DNA of 64,000 bases from Planctomycetaceae bacterium (lineage in GTDB: Bacteria > Planctomycetota > Phycisphaerae > Sedimentisphaerales > UBA12454), in contig JAJFVK010000014.1 in assembly GCA_021371795.1 (NCBI GenBank), positions 26,091 through 90,090 on the forward strand. Reading direction: 5' to 3'. Shown one piece after another: positions 1 to 9,082 of this stretch (position 1 is the first letter of the stretch; the number at the start of each line of letters is the position of its first letter). The notes beneath the pieces are model-generated. The model was given only the letters and a program-made list of their open reading frames with translations. It did no database searches and was not told the origin of the DNA. A program made the translations under genes and the position numbers.

Positions 1-1
1 T

Positions 2-664
2 TTCAGGGCCGAAAGCATTAATATCAGTTCTCTTGATTCTGATGTTCCGAAAGAAATACGGGATGTAAAAGGCAATAGTATGCTGGGCGGTGTTAAAACT
101 GGTTTCGGAAGAAACACAACCGACAGCAAATATCTGCCGACAAAAGGCAAAAATTACGAATTGTCTTACGAACAGGTTGCCGGCGATTTTACGTTCGGCG
201 TTGTCGAAGGTACATACCGCTGGTACAAAACTCTGCGTGAGGATATTGCCAGACGCAAAACAGTTCTTGAAACTAAATTATATGCCGGTTCAATTGTCGG
301 CGACGCTCCGGTATTCGAAAAATTCTATGCCGGCGGCACAGGCAGTCTTAGAGGTTTCAAATATCGCGGAGTCAGCCCTCGCAAAGGTCCTGACGACGAC
401 CCAATTGGAAGCCAGTGGATAGTAACCGCCAGCAGCGAACTTCAGGTTCCGATGTATTCGGATAACCTGGCGGGTCTTCTGTTTGTTGATACAGGTATGA
501 TTGAAACCGGCGGAATCAGGGCATCGGTCGGTATCGGTGTTCAGATTATGATACCGCAATGGTTCGGACCAGTACCAATGAGATTTGAACTGGCCGCGCC
601 GTTTATGAAGGACGGCGACGACGATACGCAGATTTTCAGTTTCTCTGCCGGTGCATTGTTCTAA
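2..664 (+). CDS. bamA: Outer membrane protein assembly factor BamA, C-terminal part (5' end outside window)
   Basis: The reading frame is open from the left edge, so about 220 C-terminal residues of a longer protein are seen. They are the last strands of an Omp85/BamA beta-barrel. A Gly-rich loop followed by LRGFKYRG matches the conserved RGF/Y motif of barrel loop 6, and the protein ends in Phe after alternating hydrophobic residues, the usual outer-membrane beta-signal. BamA folds and inserts outer-membrane proteins. An ompH/skp-family chaperone and lpxD follow, the classical bamA-skp-lpxD-fabZ-lpxA order. The POTRA domains lie outside the window. A TamA-type Omp85 protein is possible but less likely in this context. 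Confidence 0.85.
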   Translation, partial: FRAESINISSLDSDVPKEIRDVKGNSMLGGVKTGFGRNTTDSKYLPTKGKNYELSYEQVAGDFTFGVVEGTYRWYKTLREDIARRKTVLETKLYAGSIVGDAPVFEKFYAGGTGSLRGFKYRGVSPRKGPDDDPIGSQWIVTASSELQVPMYSDNLAGLLFVDTGMIETGGIRASVGIGVQIMIPQWFGPVPMRFELAAPFMKDGDDDTQIFSFSAGALF

Positions 665-704
665 TAGTTATTTTTCAGGGGAAAATTTTGAAAGGATTAA
701 TAAA

Positions 705-1331
705 ATGAAGAAACAGAATATTATTCTCGTCGCTTTATTGGCAGTTTTACTGGTCGCAATTTTGTGCATTGAAAATTCATGCGCAGCCAAAGATAAAATG
801 CTGCCGTCGCCGCGAATCGCTGTTGTCAGTGTTCGTGAATTATTCGATAACAGCACGTATAAAACACAGACTGAAAAAGAACTTTCAGACGAAGGCGAAA
901 AAAGATTCGCTGATATCAAAAAAATGGAGCAGGACATAGAGGCTGACAAAAATGCCATCAGCAAATTAAAGGACGACAGCCCGGAATATATGGCTACTCT
1001 CAAGGCACTGATGATCAAACAGTCACAGTACGAAGCAGAGAAGGAATTTTATCAGCAGGATTTGACTCTTAAGGAAATGCACAGCAAAGAAAATATCTAT
1101 CGCAAAATTCTTGAAGCCATCGCGGAAGTCGCCAAAGACAAGGGCTTCAATATGATTCTCAACAGGGATGATAACTATCTCAATCAGCCTGAAAGCTCTC
1201 CGCCGGCTCAAAATCCGACAGATATGATTCTGACTACCAAGACGCACAAACTTCTTTATTATGATAAATCTTATGACATTACACAGGATGTTTTGATTAC
1301 TCTTAATAACAAAGCTCCCAAGACAAAATAA
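705..1331 (+). CDS. OmpH/Skp-family periplasmic chaperone
   Basis: A 208-residue protein with an N-terminal signal peptide (Lys-Lys, then about 20 hydrophobic residues ending near Cys-Ala-Ala). The mature part starts with [11 protein letters not shown], the first strand of the Skp/OmpH fold, followed by a long charged helical stretch (about residues 60-150) that would form the tentacle helices. Skp holds unfolded outer-membrane proteins in the periplasm for BamA, which is encoded directly upstream. I chose the ATG at 705 because AAAGGA lies 8 nt before it and the signal peptide starts there; an in-frame GTG at 651 would overlap the bamA end. The gap to lpxD is 2 nt. Confidence 0.85.
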   Translation: MKKQNIILVALLAVLLVAILCIENSCAAKDKMLPSPRIAVVSVRELFDNSTYKTQTEKELSDEGEKRFADIKKMEQDIEADKNAISKLKDDSPEYMATLKALMIKQSQYEAEKEFYQQDLTLKEMHSKENIYRKILEAIAEVAKDKGFNMILNRDDNYLNQPESSPPAQNPTDMILTTKTHKLLYYDKSYDITQDVLITLNNKAPKTK

Positions 1332-1333
1332 CT

Positions 1334-2371
1334 ATGAAAATGACAATAAATGAAATAGCTCAAATTTTAAAAGCGCAGCTTGTCGGCAGCGGTTCTGCCG
1401 AAGTTACAGGCGTTTGTACTTTTGAAACCGCTGTGCCGGATAAAATAACTTTTGCCTCCGATGCCAAACTGCTTGAGCAAATCGCGACTTGCAAAGCGGC
1501 CGCGGTGATTGTGAAAGACAAAGTCGAATCGCCAATACCGCTGCTTGTTGTCGGTAATGTCGAAAAGGCGCTCATCGAAACGATGAAATTATTTATGCCG
1601 AAACTTGAAAAACCGGCCGCGGGAATACATAAAACCGCCGTTGTAGAAGATGGAGCCGATATTGCCCCGACAGCATCGATTGGGGCTATGGCATTAATAA
1701 GGAAAGACGCTAAAATCGGTGCCGGGACGGTAATTGGCGCCGGCTGTAAGATTGGACAAAACGTTACAATCGGCAAAGACTGCAAACTTGACGATAATGT
1801 GGTTGTTTATCACAACTGCACGATTGGTAATTATTGTTTTATTAGCGCAAACGCGACAATAGGAGCTACCGGCTTTGGTTATTATTTTATCGACGGCCGA
1901 CATCAGTTGATTCCGCACACCGGTGGTGTTATTATAGAAGACTGCGTGGAAATTGGCGCAAACACCTGTGTTGACAGGGCGAAATTTGGCAATACAATTA
2001 TTGGTGCCGGTACGAAGATAGACAACCTTGTCCAGGTGGCGCATAATGTTGTTATCGGCAAGTGCTGTCTTATAGTTTCGCAGGTTGGTATTGCCGGCAG
2101 TTGTAAAATTGGCAACGGTGTCGTTCTTGCCGGTCAGGTTGGTATGAAAGACCATATAACCATCGGCGATATGACACGAGTCGGCGCGCAAGCCGGTGTT
2201 ATAAATGATATTGGTCCGAATTTAACAGTCGTTGGTTCGCCGGCGATTGATGCTAAGGAAAAATTTCGGCAAGTGCTTTCGACCCAGAAACTGCCGGAAA
2301 TGAATAAGCAATTAAAACAGTTGTTGAAGAAAGTTGAGCAGCTTGAAGCCGCAAAAGACAATAGCAAGTGA
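1334..2371 (+). CDS. lpxD: UDP-3-O-acylglucosamine N-acyltransferase LpxD
   Basis: 345 residues, the usual LpxD length. The N-terminal domain (about 1-100) is the uridine-binding LpxD-specific domain; residues about 105-310 are a left-handed beta-helix of hexapeptide repeats ([LIV]-G-x4). The sequence QVAHNVVIG contains the catalytic His of the LpxD family. The enzyme transfers a second 3-hydroxyacyl chain from ACP to UDP-3-O-acyl-glucosamine in lipid A synthesis (cytoplasm). A C-terminal Lys/Gln-rich helix is present. The next gene starts inside its 3' end, so translation is probably coupled. A second ATG two codons downstream is an equally possible start. Confidence 0.95.
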   Translation: MKMTINEIAQILKAQLVGSGSAEVTGVCTFETAVPDKITFASDAKLLEQIATCKAAAVIVKDKVESPIPLLVVGNVEKALIETMKLFMPKLEKPAAGIHKTAVVEDGADIAPTASIGAMALIRKDAKIGAGTVIGAGCKIGQNVTIGKDCKLDDNVVVYHNCTIGNYCFISANATIGATGFGYYFIDGRHQLIPHTGGVIIEDCVEIGANTCVDRAKFGNTIIGAGTKIDNLVQVAHNVVIGKCCLIVSQVGIAGSCKIGNGVVLAGQVGMKDHITIGDMTRVGAQAGVINDIGPNLTVVGSPAIDAKEKFRQVLSTQKLPEMNKQLKQLLKKVEQLEAAKDNSK

Positions 2372-3653
2372 ATTTAGACTTTCCGGCAAAGGAATGTTCG
2401 GCGGTCAGGACGCGAAAGTCCTTTTCCGACCCGCGGATGTTGACACGGGTATTGTGTTTGTACGTCTCGATATGCCCGAACCGGTGCGCATCGAAGCAAA
2501 TGTCAAAAACATTGGCCAGCGGAGCAGAAGAACTGCGCTGATAAAGGGCGATGCGAGCATCGAAACGGTCGAGCATTGTCTGTCGGCTGTAAGCGGGCTG
2601 GAAATAGATAATATCATTATCGAAGTTGATGGTCCGGAACTTCCGTGTATGGACGGCGGGCCGCTTGAGTTTTTCAAGGCGCTGAAAAAGGCAGGCTGTG
2701 TCGAACAGTCCAAACCTCAAAAAGAATTTACGATTACCGAGCCTGTTACGATTGTGGAAGGCGATGCGTCGATATATGCTCTTCCATGTGCTTCTGATGA
2801 ATTGCAGATTACGTATGATATGGATTACACCAAGCATACCGGCATCGGCAGGCAGATGTTGAGTTGTACGCTGACACCTGAATATTATGAGCAGAATCTT
2901 GCACCGGCAAGAACGTTTCTGCTTGAAGCCGAGGCAATGCAGTTTCAATCACACGGAATTGGTACGCATTTAACCCCGAAAGATATTCTTGTTATCAATT
3001 CTGACGGGCCGATTAAAAACAGTTTCAGATTTCCAGACGAATGTGTCCGTCATAAAATTGTCGATTTAATCGGCGACATCGCGCTTGTCGGCAGAAGAAT
3101 CAAAGGCCGAATCGTCGCGTACAAGAGCGGTCATAATCTAAATCAGTCGCTGGCCAAAAAACTTGTTCAGCAGGCCGAGCAGCAGGACAGAGTTACAAAA
3201 GCCGGTACGGACGCGCTGCTCGATATTCGCAGGATTCAAAAAATATTGCCGCATCGCTATCCGTTTTTGCTGGTTGATAAAATCATCGAAATTGACGGCG
3301 ATAGGTTAATCAAAGGCGTTAAGAACGTAACTTTTAATGAAATGTTTTTTCAGGGGCATTTTCCCGGAACGCCGATAATGCCGGGCGTTTTAATTCTTGA
3401 AGCGCTCGCACAGGTATCCGGTTTGCTTTTTGCGCAGAAGCTGGAGCATACCGGTAAACTGGCACTTTTGCTTGGGATGGATGCGGTGAGGTTACGAAAA
3501 ACCGTTGTGCCAGGCGACCAGTTGATTCTGATTTCTGAAACGACAAGAATCAGAAGCAGAACGGCTGTATGTAAATGTCAGGCTTTGGTCGGAGACGCCA
3601 AGGCCGCTGAAGCGGAAATAATGTTTATGCTCGTCGATGACGAGACTGTATAA
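2343..3653 (+). CDS. lpxC-fabZ: Bifunctional LpxC deacetylase / FabZ 3-hydroxyacyl-ACP dehydratase fusion
   Basis: 436 residues. Residues about 1-285 are LpxC, the zinc deacetylase committing UDP-3-O-acyl-GlcNAc to lipid A: VEHCLSAV and [11 protein letters not shown] hold the zinc ligands, SGHNLN the conserved His. Residues about 295-436 are Fab[23 protein letters not shown] and LEALAQ carry the catalytic His and Glu. Such fusions are known from Bacteroidetes and some other phyla. The TTG at 2343 gives an N-terminus aligning residue for residue with E. coli LpxC; another TTG at 2334 is possible. It overlaps lpxD by 29 nt. The His of the usual GxGxHxG motif near residue 19 is Phe here (GKGMFGG). 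Confidence 0.93.
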   Translation: MKPQKTIASEFRLSGKGMFGGQDAKVLFRPADVDTGIVFVRLDMPEPVRIEANVKNIGQRSRRTALIKGDASIETVEHCLSAVSGLEIDNIIIEVDGPELPCMDGGPLEFFKALKKAGCVEQSKPQKEFTITEPVTIVEGDASIYALPCASDELQITYDMDYTKHTGIGRQMLSCTLTPEYYEQNLAPARTFLLEAEAMQFQSHGIGTHLTPKDILVINSDGPIKNSFRFPDECVRHKIVDLIGDIALVGRRIKGRIVAYKSGHNLNQSLAKKLVQQAEQQDRVTKAGTDALLDIRRIQKILPHRYPFLLVDKIIEIDGDRLIKGVKNVTFNEMFFQGHFPGTPIMPGVLILEALAQVSGLLFAQKLEHTGKLALLLGMDAVRLRKTVVPGDQLILISETTRIRSRTAVCKCQALVGDAKAAEAEIMFMLVDDETV

Positions 3654-3677
3654 TGTTTTTTTTCAGGAAGATATAGA

Positions 3678-4490
3678 ATGACTAAAATTCATCCAACTGC
3701 AGTTATTGAACCAAGTGCGCAAATTGGAAATGATGTCGTAATTGGCCCTAACTGCTACATCGATTCAGGGGCAAAATTAGGCAATGGCTGTATTCTCGAC
3801 GCTAATGTCGTAATCGGCAGGAACGTAATTATTGGGGAAAAAAATGTTTTTTATCCCAGTACGGTAATTGGCAGAAATCCTCAAATGCTTGGCGCTACGC
3901 CGGACTCTCCCTGCGGCACGCTCGAAATCGGCAATAATAATATGATTCGTGAATTTGTTACAATTCATCCGAGCATTTATACCGACAGTAAAACAAGCGT
4001 AGGCAGCGATAATTTGATTATGGTTGGGGCGCATATCGGTCACGACTGCATTGTCGAAGACAAAATAGTCTTAAGCAATATGACACAAATAAGCGGTCAC
4101 TGCAAGGTTGAAACTGGCGCCTGGCTTAGCGGCTCTGTATTGATTCATCAGTTTACGACAGTCGGCAAATGGAGTTATGCTACCGCATTGGCAGGCCTCA
4201 ATCACGATGTTCCTCCCTTTGTTACTGTAAGCGGCCATTATCCGCCTGAAGTAAGATTAATTAACGAAAGAGGAATGATAAGAGCAGGTCTCAATGATAA
4301 TCAGCAGCGAGCGGTTTTAGATGCTTTTAAATTTTTATTCAAGAATGATAAACCGCTTCTTGAAAACGCCAAAACCCTGGTGGCACAGGGCGGCCTCGAT
4401 GAAAACGTTCAGTATCTCGTGGATTTTATTTTAAGAAGCAGCCAGCATCGTTTCGGCAGGTATCTCGAATCATTGAGAAGAAAACATTAG
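3678..4490 (+). CDS. lpxA: Acyl-ACP--UDP-N-acetylglucosamine O-acyltransferase LpxA
   Basis: 270 residues (E. coli 262). Starts with IHPTAVIEPSAQIG and has hexapeptide repeats to about residue 190, forming the left-handed beta-helix, then a C-terminal helical domain. ISGHCKVE aligns with the segment holding the catalytic His125 of E. coli LpxA, and the downstream IHQF segment is also conserved. It catalyses the first lipid A step, acylation of UDP-GlcNAc with a 3-hydroxyacyl group from ACP. An AGGAAG ribosome site lies 7-8 nt before the ATG. It follows lpxC-fabZ by 24 nt, so the operon makes both the substrate pool (FabZ) and the first three lipid A enzymes. Confidence 0.94.
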   Translation: MTKIHPTAVIEPSAQIGNDVVIGPNCYIDSGAKLGNGCILDANVVIGRNVIIGEKNVFYPSTVIGRNPQMLGATPDSPCGTLEIGNNNMIREFVTIHPSIYTDSKTSVGSDNLIMVGAHIGHDCIVEDKIVLSNMTQISGHCKVETGAWLSGSVLIHQFTTVGKWSYATALAGLNHDVPPFVTVSGHYPPEVRLINERGMIRAGLNDNQQRAVLDAFKFLFKNDKPLLENAKTLVAQGGLDENVQYLVDFILRSSQHRFGRYLESLRRKH

Positions 4491-4492
4491 TA

Positions 4493-4620
4493 AATCTCTG
4501 TGGCCTCTGCTGGAGCGAAGCGAAAGTCCTCGAATCTTTGGGATTTTTGCACCTCGAAAGCAAAAATCAGAGAGGATGTTCTCTGTGGCTAAAAAAGAAA
4601 AATATCTCTGTGGCAAATAA
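4493..4620 (+). repeat. Three copies of a CTCTGTGGC word in a short intergenic stretch
   Basis: TCTCTGTGGC occurs at about 4496, 4580 and 4606, spaced 26-84 nt apart, between lpxA and the next gene. Related strings occur at 40144-40175 and, inverted, at 39510-39543. The stretch happens to be open in frame with the downstream oxidoreductase, but it does not look like coding sequence. No clear ribosome site was found for the downstream gene. Confidence 0.5.
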
Positions 4621-4621
4621 T

Positions 4622-5626
4622 ATGGAAAAAATAAGAACAGCAGTCGTTGGTGCCGGCAAAATGGGGCACATTCATTCAAAGGTTTTAAGCAAACTTCCGC
4701 AGAGTAACCTTGTCGCGATAGTCGATGTTCAGGAAGAAAAAGCAAAAAAACTGGCGAAAGAATTTAAGTGTGAATATTTCACAGACCCCAAAGAACTTAT
4801 CGGCAAAGTTGACGCTGTTACAATTTCCGCTCCGACAAAAAGCCATCTTGCGATTGCGGAGGTTTTGATAAAAAATAAAATCGCGGTGCTTATTGAAAAG
4901 CCGCTTGCCGCAAGTTCAGAAGAAGGCGAAAAAATCGTCGCACTGGCAAAGCAGTACGATGTTGTCGTCGGCGTGGGGCATTCAGAAAGATGCAATCCTG
5001 TTGTGCAGGCGATGAAGCGTTTGAAAATCGAACCCAAGTACATCCAGGCCGAGCGAATCAGTCCGTATTCTTTCCGTTCGACTGATATCGGCGTTGTGCT
5101 GGATGTTATGATTCACGATATCGATATTATTCTTGCTCTTGCGCAGAGTCCTGTGAAAAAAGTTGATGGTTTTGGCGTAAATGTCATTGCCGATACCGAG
5201 GATGTTTGCAACGCGAGAATATTTTTTGAAAACGGCTGTGTTGCCAACGTTACCGCCTCAAGACTTGCGTTGAAAACGCTTAGAAAAATCCGTGTATTCA
5301 GCAGGCAGGCATATTTGAGTCTGGACTTTTTCAAAAAAGAAGGAATTGTAATAAAGACCGATGGCAATGTTGACGTTGTCAAATGGGTCAAGGAAAAACA
5401 GGCTCTCGGCAATTTCGATTTTACTGGAATCAACTGGCCGGAGTTACTTCATATCGAGCAGTTGAGTATTGACGACAGAGAGCCGCTGCGTGTCGAGCAG
5501 GAATCTTTTCTTGCCGCCGTTGCCGACAGAACAAAGCGTCCTGAAGTTACAGCCGAGGAAGGTTTGGCCGCGCTCAAGTGCGCTGAAGAAATTCTCAAGT
5601 CCGTCAAAGAACACAAGTGGGAATAG
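4622..5626 (+). CDS. Gfo/Idh/MocA-family NAD(P)-dependent oxidoreductase
   Basis: 334 residues. The N-terminal Rossmann fold shows VVGAGKMGHIHSKVL and IEKPLAAS (the EKP motif whose Lys is catalytic in the family); a His in MIHDIDIIL is the expected second active-site position. The C-terminal half is the family's alpha/beta substrate domain. The ATG at 4622 begins exactly at the Rossmann strand; upstream in-frame codons fall in the intergenic repeat. The substrate cannot be read from sequence. Its position behind lpxA recalls GnnA, the Gfo/Idh enzyme that oxidises UDP-GlcNAc at C3 to make GlcNAc3N-type lipid A, but no GnnB aminotransferase is next to it, so this is only a hypothesis. Confidence 0.85.
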   Translation: MEKIRTAVVGAGKMGHIHSKVLSKLPQSNLVAIVDVQEEKAKKLAKEFKCEYFTDPKELIGKVDAVTISAPTKSHLAIAEVLIKNKIAVLIEKPLAASSEEGEKIVALAKQYDVVVGVGHSERCNPVVQAMKRLKIEPKYIQAERISPYSFRSTDIGVVLDVMIHDIDIILALAQSPVKKVDGFGVNVIADTEDVCNARIFFENGCVANVTASRLALKTLRKIRVFSRQAYLSLDFFKKEGIVIKTDGNVDVVKWVKEKQALGNFDFTGINWPELLHIEQLSIDDREPLRVEQESFLAAVADRTKRPEVTAEEGLAALKCAEEILKSVKEHKWE

Positions 5627-5655
5627 ACGAATTTAAGATTTGATTTAAAATTTAA

Positions 5656-5688
5656 GGCTGTCTCTATTGAATTTAATTAGGGACAGCC
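5656..5688 (+). terminator. Hairpin after the lpx-region operon
   Basis: GGCTGTCTCTA and TAGGGACAGCC pair over 11 positions (one G-T) around an 11-nt AT-rich loop, 30 nt after the oxidoreductase stop. There is no good T-run, so it may be a weak terminator or an RNA-end stabiliser. Confidence 0.45.
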
Positions 5689-5738
5689 ACCTATTAAATT
5701 TCGGCCGTAGGCGGCTTCATAATTTTGATTTTTGCTAT

Positions 5739-5767
5739 TTGATTTTTTACCTATTTTATGGTATAAT
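5739..5767 (+). promoter_or_regulatory. Sigma-70-type promoter with no gene close behind
   Basis: TTGATT (5739-5744), a 17-nt spacer and TATAAT (5762-5767) preceded by TGG, an extended -10. The predicted start is near 5774. The next clear gene, uvrA, begins 455 nt later and has a nearer -10-like box, so the promoter may serve an untranslated RNA or a long uvrA leader. Confidence 0.5.
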
Positions 5768-5769
5768 AC

Positions 5770-6126
5770 CCGTGTAAAATTGATGGATGGGGTTTTTACT
5801 ATACCCTGTCCCCTATACCCTAAACCCTTTACTCTAAAACTTGCACATATTTTCTGGCTATCAGACATCTTTAATTTTTTAGACGATTTCACTTCATTTT
5901 ACTACGTTTCCAAATGATTTTACTTCAATTTACTTTGATTTAGTTACGTTTTAGTGTCAAAAAATGTTGATTTTGGTCAAAACTGACTAAAAAAATGAGC
6001 AGTTAGCGGTGTTTTTGACGGTTTTTGGGGTGTTTTGATATGCTTTTTGAGGCTTTTTTAACGTTTTTGAACGTTTTTTTTATAAATTTCGCGCACGTTT
6101 TGATGTAAATTCTTGCACACTTTTGG
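5770..6126. other. T/G-rich non-coding block
   Basis: About 360 bases with strong strand asymmetry: runs of T broken by G on the + strand, few C. It begins with near-repeats of CCCTATACCCT-type words and continues with repeated TTTACTT/TTTTACT words. I see no credible gene. Composition and several words (GATTTCACT, TTGATTTAG-like, CGCACGTTTTGATG, CTTGCACA) recur in the block at 40176-40620, suggesting the same class of decayed or repetitive intergenic DNA. Confidence 0.45.
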
Positions 6127-6132
6127 TACAAT
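6125..6132 (+). promoter_or_regulatory. Possible extended -10 for uvrA
   Basis: TGGTACAAT-like sequence (GG then TACAAT at 6127-6132) matches the TGG-preceded -10 boxes seen elsewhere in the window. No good -35 is present. Transcription would start near 6139, giving uvrA a 5' leader of about 90 nt. Confidence 0.35.
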
Positions 6133-6229
6133 AGCCAAATTGGTTTATTCTCTGATTTCTATAGTCAGATATATAGAGTATGTAGGGGCTGACCTGTGTG
6201 TCTGCCCTGTAAAAAATAACGGAAATTAA

Positions 6230-9082
6230 ATGCAGAAATCCATAAAAATAATTGGCGCTAATCAGCACAACCTTAAAAATATAAGTGTCGAGATACCGCG
6301 CGATAAATTTGTTGTGATAACCGGTATCAGCGGTTCGGGCAAAAGTTCGCTTGCGTTCGATACGATTTACGCCGAAGGGCAGCGGAAATATGTCGAGTCG
6401 CTAAGCGCGTACGCACGTCAGTTTCTCGAACAAATGCAAAAGCCGGACGTTGAACATATTGAAGGTCTGCCGCCGACGATTGCCATAGAGCAGCGAAGCG
6501 CATCGAGCAATCCGCGTTCGACCGTCGCGACAACGACAGAGATTTACGATTACTGCCGAGTACTTTACGCAAGAGCGGGCACTCCGCACTGCTGGGTCTG
6601 CGGCAAGGAAATTTCCAGTCAGCACGCATCGCAGATTGTCGAAAATATTATGTTGCTGCCGCAGGATACGAAGGTGCAGATTTGCTCTCCGCTGATTCGC
6701 GGACAAAAAGGCGAACATCGTGAAATCTTTCAAAAGATTCAAAATGAAGGTTTCGTTCGTGTTCGTCTTGACGGTACAATTTACGACATCAAAAATGTTC
6801 CCAAGCTCGACAAAAATAAAAAACACGATATCGCGGCGGTTGTCGATAGATTAATAATAAAGGATACCATTCGTGTTCGTCTTGCTGATTCGATTGAAAC
6901 CGCATTAAAACTTGGCGAAGGTCTTGTTGTTGTGATGGTTCAGGAGCCGGGCGGCGATAAGCAAAATGGCGGCAACGGCGGCTGGAAAGATTTGCTCTTC
7001 AGCGAAAAATTTGCCTGCGATGCGCATCCGCAATCGTCGCTTGAAGAGCTTTCGCCTCGCTTGTTCAGTTTCAACAGTCCTTATGGTGCGTGCCCCGGCT
7101 GCGACGGCCTGGGTCAGATTCTCGAATTTGACGAAGACCTGATTGTGTCGGATAAAAATCTTACGCTCGAAAACGGTGCCATTGAAGCCTGGCGAAAGGG
7201 CGGCAAGAGGATGAACATTTATTACAGTGTGATGATACAGAAATTCTGCGAAGATTTTGAAATCAGCCGGCAGATACCGTTTGCGAAAATTCAGCAGGAA
7301 GTAAGAAAAATCCTTATGTACGGCACCACGGAGCAGGATGAGAAAAAATATCGAACATCTTTCGAAGGTGTAATTCCAAACCTTAATCGTCGCTGGCAAA
7401 ACACAAGCAGCGAATACGTAAAAGCACGCCTGCACAGTTATTTATCCGAACAGCCCTGCAGAACGTGCGGCGGAACAAGGCTGCGAAAAGAAGCGATTGC
7501 TGTTACAGTCGGCGGTAAAAACATAAGCGAAGTTTCTGGTATGAGTGTTGAGGATGCGCAGAAATTTTTCACAGGGTTGAATTTACATGGCGAAAAGGAG
7601 ATTATCGCGGCCGGCCCGTTGAAAGAAATCAAAGCGAGATTGAAATTTCTCGTCGATGTCGGTTTAGGTTATATCACATTAAACCGCACAAGCGCAACAT
7701 TAAGCGGCGGCGAAGCGCAGCGAATCCGTCTTGCAACGCAGGTCGGCAGTGGACTTGTTGGCTGCTGTTATGTGCTCGATGAGCCTACAATCGGTCTGCA
7801 TTGCCGTGATAACGACAGACTGCTTGGCATTTTGAAAAGCCTTGTCGAAATTGGAAATACCGTTATTGTCGTCGAGCACGATGAGGATATTATTAAGGCT
7901 GCCGATTATGTTATCGATATCGGCCCCGGCGCAGGCGACCATGGCGGCGAGGTTATAGCGGCCGGTTCTTTGCAGGAAGCGTTAAATGCTCCGCGTTCGC
8001 TGACAGGCGATTATCTTTCCGGCCGAAAGAAAATTGAAGTGCCGACACGAAGACGTACAGTTCGAATGACGCACTGCATCGAAGTCAAAGGCGCAGCGGA
8101 GAATAATTTGAAAAGTATCGACGTCAAATTCCCGCTTGGTGTTTTCACATGTGTAACAGGCGTTTCAGGCTCCGGCAAAAGCACGCTCGTTACGGATATT
8201 CTGCTAAAAGGGCTTTGGCGCAAGCTGTATTATGCCGGCGCAAAACCCGGCAAACATAAAAATATCCTCGGCACAAGTCAGGTCGATAAAGTGATTGAAA
8301 TCGACCAGTCGCCAATCGGTAAAACGCCGCGAAGCAATCCGGTTACATATACAGGCGTATTCGATTTGATTCGCCAGTTGTTCGCCAAAACACGTGAAGC
8401 GAGAATCCGCGGCTACAACTCCGGCAGATTCAGTTTCAACATCAAAGGCGGCCGATGCGAACACTGTCAGGGGCAGGGCACGAAAAAAATAGAAATGCAC
8501 TTTTTGCCGGATGTTTACGTCATCTGTCAGGAATGTAAGGGCAAAAAATACAATCCGCAGACCCTTGAAATTACGTACAAAGGCAAGAATATCGCCGATG
8601 TTCTCGATATGCGGATTGAAGAATCGTTGAAATTTTTCACAAATTTTCCGCACATCGTTCGTCTGTTGAAGACTCTCAATGATGTCGGACTTGGATATAT
8701 GCAGCTCGGCCAATCTTCTACAACGTTGTCCGGCGGTGAAGCGCAGCGTGTCAAACTTGCAGCAGAATTGGGCAAAACATCCACAGGGCATACGCTTTAT
8801 ATTCTTGACGAGCCGACAACTGGTCTGCATTTTGCCGATATTCATAATTTGCTGAATGTACTGCAAAGATTGTGTGATTTGGGAAATACGGTGATAGTTA
8901 TCGAGCATAATCTTGATGTTATAAAACTGGCCGATTATATTATAGACTTGGGTCCGGAAGGCGGACAGGCCGGCGGTCAGGTTATTGCCACTGGTTCGCC
9001 GGAGGAAATTTTAAACGTGAAAGCAAGTTATACCGCGAAATATCTTAAACAGCATTTGAACGGCGGCGCGAAAAACCAATGA
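6230..9082 (+). CDS. uvrA: UvrABC excinuclease subunit A
   Basis: 950 residues, full length for UvrA, the damage-scanning ATPase of nucleotide excision repair. Two ABC ATPase halves: Walker [10 protein letters not shown] near residue 31 and GVSGSGKST near 640; signatures [12 protein letters not shown] and [12 protein letters not shown]; Walker B regions [11 protein letters not shown] and [11 protein letters not shown]. Zinc-binding segments include CRTCGG and, in the second half, CEHCQGQG with CQECKG. In the first half the module usually written CxxC...CPxC reads CDAH...CPGC, so one ligand position is His instead of Cys. Start ATG follows a weak ACGGAA site. mtnA overlaps its stop by 4 nt. 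Confidence 0.97.
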   Translation: MQKSIKIIGANQHNLKNISVEIPRDKFVVITGISGSGKSSLAFDTIYAEGQRKYVESLSAYARQFLEQMQKPDVEHIEGLPPTIAIEQRSASSNPRSTVATTTEIYDYCRVLYARAGTPHCWVCGKEISSQHASQIVENIMLLPQDTKVQICSPLIRGQKGEHREIFQKIQNEGFVRVRLDGTIYDIKNVPKLDKNKKHDIAAVVDRLIIKDTIRVRLADSIETALKLGEGLVVVMVQEPGGDKQNGGNGGWKDLLFSEKFACDAHPQSSLEELSPRLFSFNSPYGACPGCDGLGQILEFDEDLIVSDKNLTLENGAIEAWRKGGKRMNIYYSVMIQKFCEDFEISRQIPFAKIQQEVRKILMYGTTEQDEKKYRTSFEGVIPNLNRRWQNTSSEYVKARLHSYLSEQPCRTCGGTRLRKEAIAVTVGGKNISEVSGMSVEDAQKFFTGLNLHGEKEIIAAGPLKEIKARLKFLVDVGLGYITLNRTSATLSGGEAQRIRLATQVGSGLVGCCYVLDEPTIGLHCRDNDRLLGILKSLVEIGNTVIVVEHDEDIIKAADYVIDIGPGAGDHGGEVIAAGSLQEALNAPRSLTGDYLSGRKKIEVPTRRRTVRMTHCIEVKGAAENNLKSIDVKFPLGVFTCVTGVSGSGKSTLVTDILLKGLWRKLYYAGAKPGKHKNILGTSQVDKVIEIDQSPIGKTPRSNPVTYTGVFDLIRQLFAKTREARIRGYNSGRFSFNIKGGRCEHCQGQGTKKIEMHFLPDVYVICQECKGKKYNPQTLEITYKGKNIADVLDMRIEESLKFFTNFPHIVRLLKTLNDVGLGYMQLGQSSTTLSGGEAQRVKLAAELGKTSTGHTLYILDEPTTGLHFADIHNLLNVLQRLCDLGNTVIVIEHNLDVIKLADYIIDLGPEGGQAGGQVIATGSPEEILNVKASYTAKYLKQHLNGGAKNQ

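Noticed and set aside
5732..5917. Plus-strand open frame of 61 codons after the promoter at 5739
   Set aside because: It is built on CCCTATACCCT-like repeats, overlaps the promoter itself and has no ribosome site.
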